This document shows positions 44,992 to 63,873 of a stretch of DNA of 64,000 nt, piece by piece. The position numbers and the translations under genes were made by a program. The stretch comes from Tepidimonas charontis (lineage in GTDB: Bacteria; Pseudomonadota; Gammaproteobacteria; Burkholderiales; Burkholderiaceae_C), in NCBI RefSeq assembly GCF_007556685.1, contig NZ_VJON01000005.1, positions 32,374 through 96,373 of the forward strand, in the 5' to 3' direction. The stretch's first letter is position 1. Each line of letters opens with the position of its first letter. The notes beneath the pieces were generated by a model. It worked only from the letters and a program-made list of their open reading frames with translations. It was not told where the DNA came from and ran no database searches.

Positions 44992-45008
44992 TTGGCATAG
45001 TATGCCAA
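44992..45008. promoter_or_regulatory. Perfect palindrome upstream of parD, likely ParD operator
   Basis: TTGGCATA, one central base, TATGCCAA: 8-bp arms with no mismatch, 10 bases upstream of the parD ATG. ParD-ParE complexes typically repress their promoter by binding such sites. Confidence 0.65.
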
Positions 45009-45070
45009 TACCCTGCTTGGAGCGCAATCTGGAGTCTTGTCCAACGAGGTATGAGTAACCGTCTTCCGAG

Positions 45071-46192
<1,122 letters not shown>

Positions 46193-46334
46193 TTATAACC
46201 AGATATTGGCCGCCCGTCGCGGGCGGCGCAGGAACCCAGGCAGGGCCGGGTACACGCCGCTGATGACGTCTGACGCCGCCGACACCCGCGGGCGTGAAGC
46301 GCGCGTACCGCAAGCCGCGTGTGCCCTGCGCGCC

Positions 46335-47102
46335 CTAGGCCGCATTGCGCTTCAGGCGCGACAGATCAACGCCGAGCTGCTTGAGCTTACGGTACAGGTG
46401 GGTGCGCTCCAGCCCGCTTTTTTCCGCCACCCGCGTCATCGAGCCCTGCTCCTTGGCCAGGTGGAACTCGAAGTAGGCTTTCTCGAAGGCATCGCGCGCC
46501 TCGCGCAAGGGGGCATCGAGGTCGAGCACGTGCCAGCCGGCTGCACCCGCCACCGCCGCGACATGGCCGACGTGCGCGCCCGCACCGTCTGGACTGCCCG
46601 AAGCCGCGGCAGCAGCTCCGTTGACTGCCACCAGCCGCGGCACGGTGCCCTGGGCCTGGTTCGAGCCGGGTTCGCCAGCCGTCGCCTGGCTGGCTGCGGC
46701 GTTGGACCCTGCCGGGTTGTTGGCCACGGTGCGCAACGTGCCGCGCGCCAGCCCTTTGTCCACCGCCTGCAGCAGTTTTTGCAGCGTGATGGGCTTTTCC
46801 AGAAACGCCATGGCACCGATGCGGGTGGCCTCGACTGCGGTGTCGATGGTGGCGTGGCCGCTCATCATGATGACCGGCATGGTCAGCAAGCCATTGGCGG
46901 CCCACTCTTTGAGCAGGGTGACACCGTCCATGTCGGGCATCCAGATGTCGAGCAGCACCAAGTCGGGCGCAGCGCGCAGCCGTGCGGCGCGCGCCTGCGC
47001 GGCGTTTTCGGCCAGTTCGACGCTGTGTCCTTCGTCATCGAGGATTTCGAACAGCAGCTCGCGAATGCCCAGCTCGTCATCGACGACCAGTATGTTTGCC
47101 AT
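46335..47102 (-). CDS. ntrX: NtrX-like response regulator without AAA+ domain
   Basis: 255 codons. N-terminal receiver domain with phospho-acceptor Asp52 (LVLLDIWMPDMDG) and Lys103, an Ala/Gly-rich linker, and a C-terminal Fis-type helix-turn-helix (GSMTRVAEKSGLERTHLYRKLKQLGVD). The sigma54 AAA+ ATPase domain of classical NtrX (about 450 residues) is missing, so it probably regulates without sigma54 activation. It follows ntrY by 9 bases. Shorter NtrX forms are found in other Burkholderiales as far as I recall. Confidence 0.85.
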   Translation of the reverse strand: MANILVVDDELGIRELLFEILDDEGHSVELAENAAQARAARLRAAPDLVLLDIWMPDMDGVTLLKEWAANGLLTMPVIMMSGHATIDTAVEATRIGAMAFLEKPITLQKLLQAVDKGLARGTLRTVANNPAGSNAAASQATAGEPGSNQAQGTVPRLVAVNGAAAAASGSPDGAGAHVGHVAAVAGAAGWHVLDLDAPLREARDAFEKAYFEFHLAKEQGSMTRVAEKSGLERTHLYRKLKQLGVDLSRLKRNAA

Positions 47103-47111
47103 CGTGTCCTC

Positions 47112-49424
47112 TCACCCGTTTGCGGGGACCCCCTGCAAGGTTTGTTGCGTATTTGCAACTCGTAATGATAGCGAGACTTGCGCGCCGTTGATCTGGTCGC
47201 CCTCGCGCCGGTTGGCGAGCTCGATGCGGCCAGCGTGCTCGTCGATGATTTTTTTGACCACGGCCAGCCCCAGGCCCGTGCCTTTGGCTTTGGTGGTGAC
47301 GTAGGGCTCGAAGGCACGTTGCAGGATGGCCTCGGCAAAGCCGGGGCCGTCGTCGAGCACCTGCACGCGCACCCAGGGACTGCCGGCACGGTGGCGGGTT
47401 TGCAGCGTCACCTTACCGCCACCGTCGGCAGGCGTGGCGTCTTGCGCGTTTTGCACCAGGTTGTGGATGACTTGGCGTATTTGGTGGGCGTCGGCCAGCA
47501 CGGGCGGGCAGTCGGGCTGCAGGTCCAGCACCAGCGGCACGGGCGCGGCTTCGTACAGAGCGGCCACTTCGCGCAGCAGCACGTTGAGGTCGAGCGGGGC
47601 GAGTCGCGCCGGCGGCAGGCGGGCGTAGTCGCGAAATTCGTTGACCAGACGCTTCATCGCCTCGACCTGCTCGACGATGGTGCGCACGGCCTTGTGCAGC
47701 ATCGCCAAGTCGGCGCCTTGCAGGCGCGGCTGCAGCTTCATGGCCAGCCGCTCGGCCGAGAGTTGAATGGGGGTGAGCGGATTTTTGATCTCGTGCGCCA
47801 AGCGCCGCGCCACCTCACCCCAGGCCTGCGCGCGCTGCGCCGAAATGAGATCGCTGACGTCGTCCAGCACCAGCAGGCGGTCGCCACCGGGCAACCCAGC
47901 GCCGCGCACCACCAGGGTGCGCATGTGCGCGCCATCGGGGCCACCCGCCGACGCCCCCGGCAGGCGCCATTCGTAGGGCTGTTGCCAATGCGCGCCTTCT
48001 TCGGCCTCCCCCGAATCGGCGCCAAAGCGGGCAAATTGCTCCTGCACCCAGGCCGCAAAGGCGCGCAAGCCGTCGATGTCGGCCAGCACTTGGCCCACAT
48101 GGTCGATCAAGGGCACGCGCAGCATGCGCGCCGCACCGGGGTTGGCACTGCGCAGCCGCCCGTCGGGTGTGAGCACGATGACCCCTGCCGTCAGGTTGTC
48201 CAGCAAGGTTTGCAAGCTGGCCCGCGCGGCATCGACCTGCTGCATCGAGGCCTGCACCGCTTGACGCGCATCAGCCAATTCTTGTGTCATCTGTGCGAAG
48301 GTGCGCGTCAGGCCAGCGAGTTCGTCGCGTGCCGGCAGCGCCATTTTGGGCCCCAGGTCGCCACGCGCCACGTCGCGCATACCCTCGGCCAGCAACAGCA
48401 GCGGCCGCGCCAGTTGGTTGCCCAGCAGCACCGCCAACAACACGGCGCCAAAGACGGCCAAAAACAGCGCCAGCGTCAGTGTGCCCACATACATCTGGCG
48501 CAAGGCGTCGCGCACCAACGCGCGCTCCTGGTATTCGCGGTTGGCCACCTGCACCGCCAGCGCGTTGACCACGAGGGCGGTGGGCAGCGGCGCCGTCACC
48601 TGGACGTAACGCACTTCGTCGGCGCCGAAGCCGGCGCCCAGGGCAGGCACCAGCGCCAGCGCCTGCACGCGCGGCAGTGCCGCAGTCGGCAGCGCGCCGA
48701 CCTCGCGCGGATCGCGCAGGGTTTCGAGCTCCTCCAGGCCTTCGATCCACGTGACGACCCGCTCGCTGCGCGCACGCTGCAACAAGGTGGGTGCCGGACG
48801 CTGCGGCGCCAAGCGAAAGCGCGACGCCCCCACACTGACCACGGCCCGCCCCTGTGCACTCCACAGCACCACGTCGGTGGCACCCATTTGCTCGCGCCAG
48901 TTCTCCAGCTGCACCGCAGCGGCGCCGTCGCCGGCGCTGGCCAGGGTGCTGGCCAGCGCGCGCGTCTTGGCCGCCCAGTCGGCGCTGACGGTATCCAGCG
49001 CCGTGCGCCCCAGCTCCAGGCCGGCGCGCAGCGCCGTCTCCACACGGGCGTCGAACCAGGTTTCGATGGCGCGGTTGACGAATTGCACCGAAACGCCATA
49101 GATGAGCACCCCCGGCACCACCCCGACCAGGCCAAAAATCGCCGCCAATTTGAACAACAGCACACTGCCGAAACGCCGGCGGCGCAGGCGGATGGCCAAA
49201 AGAACGGCCAACCACACCAACACCGCGGCCAGCACCACGGCCACCGCGGCGTTGAGCACGATCAGGCGCGTGTAGGTGACAGGCTCCAGCGCCCGGTGAT
49301 CGGTGGACAGAGCCAGCAAATAAAACAGCACCAGCCCAACGGCCAGGATGAACACCAGGCCCAACGCCAAAAACCAGCGCAGGTTGCGCGCCCGAATGGC
49401 GTCACGCGCGCGCGCATCGCTCAT
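47112..49424 (-). CDS. ntrY: NtrY-like membrane sensor histidine kinase
   Basis: 770 codons. Four N-terminal hydrophobic segments (about 15-37, 50-72, 85-110, 315-340) with a periplasmic loop of about 200 residues, then HAMP (NQLARPLLLLAEGMRDVARGD), PAS (SLQTLLDNLTAGVIVLTPDGRL) and kinase domains with phospho-accepting His in RRLAHEIKNPLTPIQLSAERL, and N and G boxes HNLVQNAQDA and GTGLGLAVVKK. Partner of the adjacent NtrX. Start 49424 overlaps the DUF4390 stop as ATGA. Confidence 0.92.
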   Translation of the reverse strand: MSDARARDAIRARNLRWFLALGLVFILAVGLVLFYLLALSTDHRALEPVTYTRLIVLNAAVAVVLAAVLVWLAVLLAIRLRRRRFGSVLLFKLAAIFGLVGVVPGVLIYGVSVQFVNRAIETWFDARVETALRAGLELGRTALDTVSADWAAKTRALASTLASAGDGAAAVQLENWREQMGATDVVLWSAQGRAVVSVGASRFRLAPQRPAPTLLQRARSERVVTWIEGLEELETLRDPREVGALPTAALPRVQALALVPALGAGFGADEVRYVQVTAPLPTALVVNALAVQVANREYQERALVRDALRQMYVGTLTLALFLAVFGAVLLAVLLGNQLARPLLLLAEGMRDVARGDLGPKMALPARDELAGLTRTFAQMTQELADARQAVQASMQQVDAARASLQTLLDNLTAGVIVLTPDGRLRSANPGAARMLRVPLIDHVGQVLADIDGLRAFAAWVQEQFARFGADSGEAEEGAHWQQPYEWRLPGASAGGPDGAHMRTLVVRGAGLPGGDRLLVLDDVSDLISAQRAQAWGEVARRLAHEIKNPLTPIQLSAERLAMKLQPRLQGADLAMLHKAVRTIVEQVEAMKRLVNEFRDYARLPPARLAPLDLNVLLREVAALYEAAPVPLVLDLQPDCPPVLADAHQIRQVIHNLVQNAQDATPADGGGKVTLQTRHRAGSPWVRVQVLDDGPGFAEAILQRAFEPYVTTKAKGTGLGLAVVKKIIDEHAGRIELANRREGDQINGAQVSLSLRVANTQQTLQGVPANG

Positions 49425-50074
49425 GGATCGCGCTCCCCGGGTTCGATGCTCATCTGGGCTGGCGTGTCTGCACTGGGCACACGCAACACGATACGCCACG
49501 CGGGCAGGTCATCCGCAGCACCGTGACCGGGCAGCCACTGTAGCGGGCGCGGCAGACGTCCGGTGTCGATGCGATATTCGACGCTGACGCGCTCGTCGCC
49601 GCGCAGGCCGACGGCGCTGGCCACCCGCCAACGCTGCACCGAGCGGGCCAGTGCCAAGGCTTCTTCCAGTGTATCCAACGCGCGGTGCAGCGTCGCCTGG
49701 CCATCATTCACTGCCGAGCCGTCGTGCACGCTCAGCCGCCAGCGACCGGTCAACGGTTGAAAGACCACGCGCACCGTGCGGCTGGCCTGCCCCAGCAAGC
49801 GGTCGGTCCAGTACCAGCGGGGGCGCCACACTTCGACGTGCCAGACGAAATGCAGCGGCACACCGCGCTGCAGCGCGTCAGCCAAAGGCGGCGGCAGGCG
49901 CAGCGGCACGCGCGCGCTCAGGTACAGGCCGTCGGCGTCGCGCTCGAGCCGCCATTGCGCCGCGCCGTCGGTTGCGGTGGCCTGGGCGGCGGCCGTGCGC
50001 CACGTCAGCCCGCTGCCCAGCGCCAGCGGCGCGCCCAGCAGCGCGCCAACGGCGGCGCGCCGTTGCCGCCACAT
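49421..50074 (-). CDS. DUF4390 family protein
   Basis: 217 codons. N-terminal signal-like segment (MWRQRRAAVGALLGAPLALG then AAAQA), followed by the DUF4390 pattern: LSARVPLRLPPPLADALQRGVPLHFVWHVEVWRPRWYW, RLSVHDGSAVND and the final LPAWRIVL. Family function unknown; it stands between rsmB and ntrY across Burkholderiales. Probably exported, though the signal is weak. Ends in a 4-base overlap with ntrY. Confidence 0.82.
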   Translation of the reverse strand: MWRQRRAAVGALLGAPLALGSGLTWRTAAAQATATDGAAQWRLERDADGLYLSARVPLRLPPPLADALQRGVPLHFVWHVEVWRPRWYWTDRLLGQASRTVRVVFQPLTGRWRLSVHDGSAVNDGQATLHRALDTLEEALALARSVQRWRVASAVGLRGDERVSVEYRIDTGRLPRPLQWLPGHGAADDLPAWRIVLRVPSADTPAQMSIEPGERDP

Positions 50075-50078
50075 CGGT

Positions 50079-51476
50079 TCAGGCTTTGCGCAACCGCGCG
50101 TAGAAAAATCCGTCCATGCCACGCCGCGCATTGTCACCGATGGCGCCCGGCCGCGTACCGGTTGTCGTTGCGTCCGTATCATCGGCGCTGGCGGGCGCCG
50201 CTCGCCCCCCGGGTGCATCCGCCGCCAGCCCTTCCGGCAGCAGGTGCCCGGGAGCCGGCAGACGCTGCGTGTCGGGCCGTTGCTGGCAAAACGTCTCGAT
50301 CACCGCCTGGCCCTCGGCGCGAAAGACCGAGCAGGTGGCGTACAGCAGGCAGCCGCCCGGACGCAGCAGCGGCCACAGCGCTTGCAGCAGGCGCTGCTGC
50401 TGTGCGGCCAGCGCCGCCACGTCGCTGTCACGGCGCAGCCAGCGCACATCCGGGTGCCGCCGCACGATGCCCGAGGCCGTGCACGGTGCGTCGAGGACGA
50501 TGGCGTCGAAGGGGCGGCGGTCCCACCACGCCGCAGGATCGGCCGCGTCCGCCGTCAGCACCTGGGCACGGCTACCCGCCGCGGGCAAGCGCAGCCGCTG
50601 CAAGGTCTCGCGGATGCGCTCGCTGCGCGCCGCGTCCACGTCCAGCGCCCACAACGCGATGTCGGCGCGCTCGAGCAGATGCGCCGTCTTGCCGCCCGGG
50701 GCGGCGCAGGCGTCCAGCACACGCGCCCCGGGGGGCAAACCGGTCTGCAGCAGCAAGGGGGCGGCGAGCTGGGCGGCCCCGTCTTGCACCGAAACGGCAC
50801 CGTCGGCCCAGCCGGGCAGTTGCGCCACCGGCACCGCTTGGGCCAGCACCAGCCCATCCTCACCGAGCGGCTCGCACGCCCAGCCCAGCGCCGCCAAGCG
50901 CGCCTGGTACGCATCACGCGTCCCTTGGCGCCGATTGACGCGCAGCACCATCGGCGCGGGGCGATCGTCGGCCTCCAGCACCGCCTGCCAGTGGCGGGGG
51001 TGGTCGCGCTGCAGGCGCTGCACCCACCAGGCGGGGTGGTTCCAGCGCGCCTCGACGTCTTCTTGCACGCGCGCCAGCAACGCGGTGCGCTCGCGCAAAA
51101 AGCGCCGCAGGCAGGCGTTGACGAAGCCGCTGAGCGCGCCGGCGCGCAGCGCGGGCAAGGCCCGCACCGACTGGTCAACGACGGCATAGGGCGGATAGCC
51201 CGCTCCTTCGATCAACAGCGCCAGCGCCGCTTCCAGCAACGCGGCCACGCGCGCCGCAGGCGGCCGGTGCGTCAGGCACGCCAGCAACGCGCGCGTCTGG
51301 CCGGCACGGCGCATGGCCAAAAAAGTCAGCGCCTGCACCCCAGGGCGCAGGCGCTGCGGCACGGTGGGCAGTACCTCGGCCAGCGAGCGACCCTGGCGCA
51401 CCGCCGCCACGGCGCGCGCCACCTCGGGCAGCTGCTCAGCCAGCGCGATCGGGCTCGGCATGGACGGCGCAGCCAC
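50079..51476 (-). CDS. rsmB: 16S rRNA m5C967 methyltransferase RsmB
   Basis: 465 codons. N-terminal NusB-like domain (RPPAARVAALLEAALALLIEG, YAVVDQSVRAL) and C-terminal methyltransferase with DACAAPGGKT, the Cys-bearing DAPCTASG and ATCS motifs. Methylates C967 of 16S rRNA. Its C-terminus has a low-complexity insert (near GGRAAPASADDTDATTTG) beyond the usual length of 430. ATG 51476 is used, with a second ATG at 51461. Confidence 0.93.
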   Translation of the reverse strand: MAAPSMPSPIALAEQLPEVARAVAAVRQGRSLAEVLPTVPQRLRPGVQALTFLAMRRAGQTRALLACLTHRPPAARVAALLEAALALLIEGAGYPPYAVVDQSVRALPALRAGALSGFVNACLRRFLRERTALLARVQEDVEARWNHPAWWVQRLQRDHPRHWQAVLEADDRPAPMVLRVNRRQGTRDAYQARLAALGWACEPLGEDGLVLAQAVPVAQLPGWADGAVSVQDGAAQLAAPLLLQTGLPPGARVLDACAAPGGKTAHLLERADIALWALDVDAARSERIRETLQRLRLPAAGSRAQVLTADAADPAAWWDRRPFDAIVLDAPCTASGIVRRHPDVRWLRRDSDVAALAAQQQRLLQALWPLLRPGGCLLYATCSVFRAEGQAVIETFCQQRPDTQRLPAPGHLLPEGLAADAPGGRAAPASADDTDATTTGTRPGAIGDNARRGMDGFFYARLRKA

Positions 51477-51504
51477 CCGGTGTCGCCGCAGCGGTCAGCA
51501 CCGC

Positions 51505-55698
<4,194 letters not shown>

Positions 55699-55721
55699 GG
55701 CTTCGTCCTCGATTTAGCGCT

Positions 55722-59837
<4,116 letters not shown>

Positions 59838-59999
59838 GAGATCTCCGGACATGAGGTCTGCGGCGACTGGGTGGCGCGCATCGGCGGCGCGCCGCGCTGG
59901 CTATCTTGGCGACCGGCCCCCACCGGTCTGTCGGCTGACGGCCCACGCCTTGCACGCGGGCCCGTACCAAGCGGTCTTGCTGCAGTCGGAATCAGAAGA

Positions 60000-60035
60000 C
60001 ACGGCAAAGCGGTCGTACCCAACCGTTTTGCCGTG
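60000..60035. other. Strong hairpin in the rplL-rpoB gap
   Basis: CACGGCAAAGCGGT (60000-60013) and ACCGTTTTGCCGTG (60022-60035) pair over 14 positions with one mismatch (on the minus-strand RNA A opposite C), with an 8-base loop. In E. coli this gap holds an RNase III cleavage site and an attenuator; a similar role is inferred here. No T-run follows the stem. Confidence 0.6.
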
Positions 60036-60100
60036 CGCTCTGCAAGCGGCAAAGGCTGGAGGCCTCGATGCGGCGCTCCAGCCCTTGCGCACGGGGCCGA

Positions 60101-60475
60101 TTACTTGAGCTCGGCCTTGGCGCCGGCTTCTTCCAGCTTCTTCTTGGCGGCTTCGGCGTCGGCCTTGGGCATCGCCTCCTTGACGGTCTTGGGCGCGCCA
60201 TCGACCAGATCCTTGGCTTCCTTCAGGCCCAGGCCAGTGATTTCGCGCACCGCCTTGATGACCGACACCTTGTTCGCACCGGCCTCCTTGAGGATGAGGT
60301 CGAACTCGGTCTTTTCCTCGGCGGCGGGGGCCGCGGCGGCGCCGGCCGCAGCGGGAGCGGCCATCGCCGCGGCGCTGACGCCGAACTTCTCTTCGATCGC
60401 CTTGACCAGATCGTTGAGCTCCATCACCGTCATGGTGTCCAGAGCGGCCAGGAATGCGTCTTTATCGAATGCCAT
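60101..60475 (-). CDS. rplL: 50S ribosomal protein L7/L12
   Basis: 124 codons. N-terminal dimerisation domain ([29 protein letters not shown]), an Ala-rich hinge (residues 38-53) and a C-terminal domain [42 protein letters not shown], all typical. Forms the ribosomal stalk with L10 that recruits elongation factors. 43 bases downstream of rplJ. Confidence 0.98.
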   Translation of the reverse strand: MAFDKDAFLAALDTMTVMELNDLVKAIEEKFGVSAAAMAAPAAAGAAAAPAAEEKTEFDLILKEAGANKVSVIKAVREITGLGLKEAKDLVDGAPKTVKEAMPKADAEAAKKKLEEAGAKAELK

Positions 60476-60518
60476 GATGTTTTCCTAAAAACGGGACGAA
60501 TCGGATACGGAAAGCGGC

Positions 60519-61019
60519 TCAAGCGGGCTGCGCCTCGCCCTTTTTCTCGGCCAGGGCTGCGACGACCCGCGCCAAGCGCGACATTGGCGACTGCATGAGC
60601 CCCAACAATTGCGACAACAGCACTTCCTTGGACGGAATGCTGGCCAGCGATTTGACGCCATCGACATCCAGCGCCTTGCCGGCATAGACACCGCCGCGCA
60701 AGACCATCTTGTCGTTGGTCTTGGCGAATTCGGCCACCACCTTGGCGGCGGCCACGGCGTCTTCCGAGAAGCCGTAGATGAGCGGACCGGTCATCTGCCC
60801 GGCGGCGACCTCGAACGGCGTGCCGGCGACCGCGCGCCGCACCAGGGTGTTTTTCAGCACGGCGACTGACACCCCAGCCTTGCGGGCTTCGACACGCAGC
60901 TTCGTCAGGTCCGCCACCGTGATGCCCCGATACTCGGCCATCACCAGCGTCTGCGCTTTGGCGGCAAGGGCCGCCACCTCGTCGATGACGGCTTGCTTCT
61001 CACTGCGGTTCAGACTCAA
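60519..61019 (-). CDS. rplJ: 50S ribosomal protein L10
   Basis: 166 codons. Starts [23 protein letters not shown] and includes [26 protein letters not shown] and KNTLVRRA, the normal L10 pattern, with a C-terminal helix that binds L7/L12 dimers. L10 with L7/L12 represses its own mRNA by binding the leader. A gap of 276 bases separates it from rplA. Confidence 0.98.
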   Translation of the reverse strand: MSLNRSEKQAVIDEVAALAAKAQTLVMAEYRGITVADLTKLRVEARKAGVSVAVLKNTLVRRAVAGTPFEVAAGQMTGPLIYGFSEDAVAAAKVVAEFAKTNDKMVLRGGVYAGKALDVDGVKSLASIPSKEVLLSQLLGLMQSPMSRLARVVAALAEKKGEAQPA

Positions 61020-61295
61020 GGTTGACTCCTTAAAAACACGGCGCCAGCGGACACCGTGCAGCGGTTGCAGCGATCAACCGTTTCTGGAAACCGCCCCGGG
61101 AACGCATCCCGGCATTCGATTCCATCCGCGGCGGGATCGCCATCTGCGCTGGCTGCCGCCCCGTGGAGCGACATTTAGGCGGGCACACCCGCACCAGCGG
61201 TCTTGGATGGCTCTGCCACAGCGGCATCACCGCCGCGACAGACCCACCAGCCGAGGCGACGCCAGCACGCCGGCGCCACCTCGAATACTCCGTTC
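61020..61295 (-). promoter_or_regulatory. rplA-rplJ gap, probable L10 leader
   Basis: 276 bases with no coding frame. In Proteobacteria this stretch carries the promoter and the L10-binding leader that control rplJL. It has several GC-rich inverted repeats; I could not align it to the known leader consensus by eye, so the call rests on position. Confidence 0.35.
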
Positions 61296-61997
61296 TCAGG
61301 ACGCGCTGCCGATCGACTGCGGATCGACCCGCACGCCCACCCCCATGGTGGACGACACCGCGACCTTGCGCAGGTACTGCCCCTTGGAGGCCGCCGGCTT
61401 GGCCTTGTTCAGGGCCTCGATCAGCGCCACCAGGTTGCCCTGCAACTTTTCAGCGTCGAACGAGCGGCGCCCGATCGTGGTGTGCACGATACCGGCCTTG
61501 TCGACGCGGAACTGCACTTGACCAGCCTTGGCGTTGCGCACCGCCGCCGCCACGTCCGGCGTCACGGTGCCGACCTTCGGGTTCGGCATCAGGCCGCGCG
61601 GACCCAGGATCTGACCGAGCGCACCGACCACCCGCATCGCATCCGGCGCCGCGATCACGACGTCGAAGTCGATATTGCCTGCCTTGACCTGCGCCGCCAG
61701 ATCGTCGAAACCGACGATATCGGCGCCGGCCGCCTTGGCTTCTTCGGCCTTCGCGCCCTGGGCGAACACGGCCACGCGCTTGGTCTTGCCGGTGCCATTG
61801 GGCAGCACCACCGCCCCGCGCACCACCTGGTCCGACTTGCGCGGATCGACGCCGAGCTGCACCGCCACGTCGATCGATTCATCGAACTTGGCGGTGGCGC
61901 ACTCCTTGACGATGGCCAGCGCCTCGGGTAGCGGATACAGCTTGGTCGGATCGACCTTGCCCTGCAGGGCTTTTTGCTTTTTGGTCAGCTTCGCCAT
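61296..61997 (-). CDS. rplA: 50S ribosomal protein L1
   Basis: 233 codons. Starts [20 protein letters not shown], with [50 protein letters not shown] and a C-terminal [17 protein letters not shown], all typical. Binds 23S rRNA at the E-site stalk and represses the rplKA mRNA. One base separates it from the rplK stop. Confidence 0.98.
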   Translation of the reverse strand: MAKLTKKQKALQGKVDPTKLYPLPEALAIVKECATAKFDESIDVAVQLGVDPRKSDQVVRGAVVLPNGTGKTKRVAVFAQGAKAEEAKAAGADIVGFDDLAAQVKAGNIDFDVVIAAPDAMRVVGALGQILGPRGLMPNPKVGTVTPDVAAAVRNAKAGQVQFRVDKAGIVHTTIGRRSFDAEKLQGNLVALIEALNKAKPAASKGQYLRKVAVSSTMGVGVRVDPQSIGSAS

Positions 61998-61998
61998 C

Positions 61999-62430
61999 TC
62001 ACACCCCCTCCACGATGACGCCCATCGAGCGCGCCGAGCCGGCGATGGTGCGCACCGCCGCATCCAAGTCGGCCGCGGTCATGTCCTTCATCTTGGTCTT
62101 GGCGATTTCTTCGAGCTGGGCACGCGTGATCTTGCCGACCTTCTGCGCGTGCGGCTTCGACGAACCCTTGTCGAGCTTGATCGCCTTCTTGATCAGCGTG
62201 GTCGCCGGCGGGGTCTTGATGATGAAGGTGAAGCTCTTGTCGGCGTAGGCGGTGATCACCACCGGCAGCGGCAGCCCAGGCTCCATACCCTGGGTCTGCG
62301 CGTTGAACGCCTTGCAGAACTCCATGATGTTCAGACCGCGCTGACCCAGCGCCGGACCGATGGGGGGAGAGGGATTGGCCTTACCCGCTGGCACTTGCAG
62401 CTTGATAAAGCCGACGATTTTCTTGGCCAT
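61999..62430 (-). CDS. rplK: 50S ribosomal protein L11
   Basis: 143 codons, normal length. N-terminal proline-rich domain ([31 protein letters not shown]) that contacts RelA and thiostrepton-type drugs, and a C-terminal rRNA-binding domain ([12 protein letters not shown]). ATG 62430 gives [20 protein letters not shown] box 160 bases upstream probably starts an rplKA transcript. Confidence 0.98.
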   Translation of the reverse strand: MAKKIVGFIKLQVPAGKANPSPPIGPALGQRGLNIMEFCKAFNAQTQGMEPGLPLPVVITAYADKSFTFIIKTPPATTLIKKAIKLDKGSSKPHAQKVGKITRAQLEEIAKTKMKDMTAADLDAAVRTIAGSARSMGVIVEGV

Positions 62431-62588
62431 TGTGCGTTTCTCCTGCGAGTTCCGACGGCCACCCCCGGCGGGCGGCCTCCTCGCACCTAAGACCTGGATC
62501 TTCGCGTCACGCGTGACCGCCGCTGCCACCAGGCCGACACCGGCAGCGGAAAAGCTCGCACCTGCCGGCGCGAGCCGAAGAACCTTAG

Positions 62589-62617
62589 ATTATAGCGAAC
62601 TTTCAGCGCTTGCGCTG
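62589..62617 (-). promoter_or_regulatory. Candidate rplK promoter (TATAAT)
   Basis: The minus strand reads TATAAT at 62594-62589, a consensus -10 in a GC-rich area, in the nusG-rplK gap. Upstream is an inverted repeat TCAGCGC-AA-GCGCTGA (62617-62602). The -35 is poor. It probably drives rplKA-rplJL besides read-through from nusG. Confidence 0.55.
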
Positions 62618-62658
62618 ACGGCGCGCAAACGGACCCAGGCCGGCGCGGCCCAGCCGGC

Positions 62659-63240
62659 TCACACCTTCTCGACTTGGTTGAAGTCGAGCTCGACCGGCGT
62701 CGCCCGCCCGAAAATGGTGACCGATACGCGCAACTTGCTCTTTTCGTAGTTCACCTCTTCGACGGCGCCGTTGAAGTCGGCAAACGGCCCCTCCTTGACA
62801 CGCACCATCTCGCCGATTTCGAACTCGACCTTGTGGCGCGGCTTGTCGGCGCCTTCTTGCATCTGGCCGATGATCTTCTGCACTTCCTCTTCGGAAATGG
62901 GGGTCGGACGGTTGCGCGCGCCACCGACGAAACCCGTGACCTTGCTGGTGTTCTTCACCAAGTGCCAGGTGTCGTCGTCCATCACCATCTCGACGAGCAC
63001 GTAGCCGGGGAAGAATTTGCGCTCGGTGGTGCGTTTGACGCCGTTTTTGATCTCGACCACTTCTTCGGTCGGCACCAGGATGCGGCCGAACTTGTGCTGC
63101 ATGCCCGCGCGTTGCACCCGCTCCAGGATGTTGCGCTCGGCGGCCTTCTCCATGCCCGAATAGGCGTGCACCACGTACCAGCGCATACCCTCGGCCGGTG
63201 CCGCACTGGCGCTCTTCGACGCCGAATTCGTCTCTGTCAT
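62659..63240 (-). CDS. nusG: Transcription termination/antitermination factor NusG
   Basis: 193 codons. N-terminal NGN domain ([20 protein letters not shown]) that clamps RNA polymerase and a C-terminal KOW domain ([32 protein letters not shown]) that binds S10 or Rho. A 17-residue Ala/Ser-rich leader precedes the domain. Follows secE by five bases; together with tuf and tRNA-Trp it is the standard order. Confidence 0.98.
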   Translation of the reverse strand: MTETNSASKSASAAPAEGMRWYVVHAYSGMEKAAERNILERVQRAGMQHKFGRILVPTEEVVEIKNGVKRTTERKFFPGYVLVEMVMDDDTWHLVKNTSKVTGFVGGARNRPTPISEEEVQKIIGQMQEGADKPRHKVEFEIGEMVRVKEGPFADFNGAVEEVNYEKSKLRVSVTIFGRATPVELDFNQVEKV

Positions 63241-63245
63241 CTCCG

Positions 63246-63626
63246 TCACCTCCAACCCAGAATGAGGCCGTACAGCACCCACTCGAGCAATTTGTCGGTC
63301 AGCCACAGGAACAGCGCCATCACCACCACGAAGGCGAATACGTAGGCCGTCATCTGGCCCGCTTCCTTGCGCGTTGGCCAGACGACCTTTTTGACCTCTT
63401 TGACGGCGTCGCGACCGAAGGCGATCAGCCGCTGCCCGGGCGAGGCGGTCAAGCCCAGCGCCACCGCCGCACCGAAGGCCACCAACAGCACCAGCCACTG
63501 CACCCACGCACCTTGCGCGGACAGCAGGTAAAAGCCGACGAAGCCGGCCAGCACCAGCGCCGCGGCGGCGGTCAGTTTGGCCTTGTCGGCGCCACCGCCG
63601 ACGGTTTCGACATCCGTTGTGGCCAT
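63246..63626 (-). CDS. secE: Preprotein translocase subunit SecE
   Basis: 126 codons, three membrane segments (about 18-38, 40-60, 93-113) as in the long proteobacterial form. The conserved amphipathic helix [20 protein letters not shown] marks SecE, which holds SecY halves together in the translocon. ATG 63626 is chosen; the longer frame upstream crosses the tRNA-Trp spacer. Confidence 0.97.
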   Translation of the reverse strand: MATTDVETVGGGADKAKLTAAAALVLAGFVGFYLLSAQGAWVQWLVLLVAFGAAVALGLTASPGQRLIAFGRDAVKEVKKVVWPTRKEAGQMTAYVFAFVVVMALFLWLTDKLLEWVLYGLILGWR

Positions 63627-63755
63627 CGTCCCCACACCTCTACACACGTCAAGGGCGCATCCTGCGCCACGCTCCAGAAACACAAGCCCGCTACGGTCCG
63701 AAGACACGGGCGGGCTTGAAACATCAGGGCCGGCGATGTCTTGGCATTCACCAGC

Positions 63756-63831
63756 TGGCAGGGGCAGAGGGAATCGAACCCCCAACCTTCGGTTTTGGAG
63801 ACCGACGCTCTGCCAATTGAGCTATACCCCT
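63756..63831 (-). tRNA. tRNA-Trp (CCA)
   Basis: 76 bases including encoded CCA: acceptor AGGGGTA/TGCCCCT, D arm GCTC..GAGC, anticodon stem TCGGT/ACCGA with loop CTCCAAA (anticodon CCA) and T arm GGGGG-TTCGATT-CCCTC. It lies between tuf and secE, as in most Proteobacteria. Confidence 0.96.
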
Positions 63832-63873
63832 GCAGCGGCCGGCCGGCATCGCCGACCGGCCCGAACCCTCACG

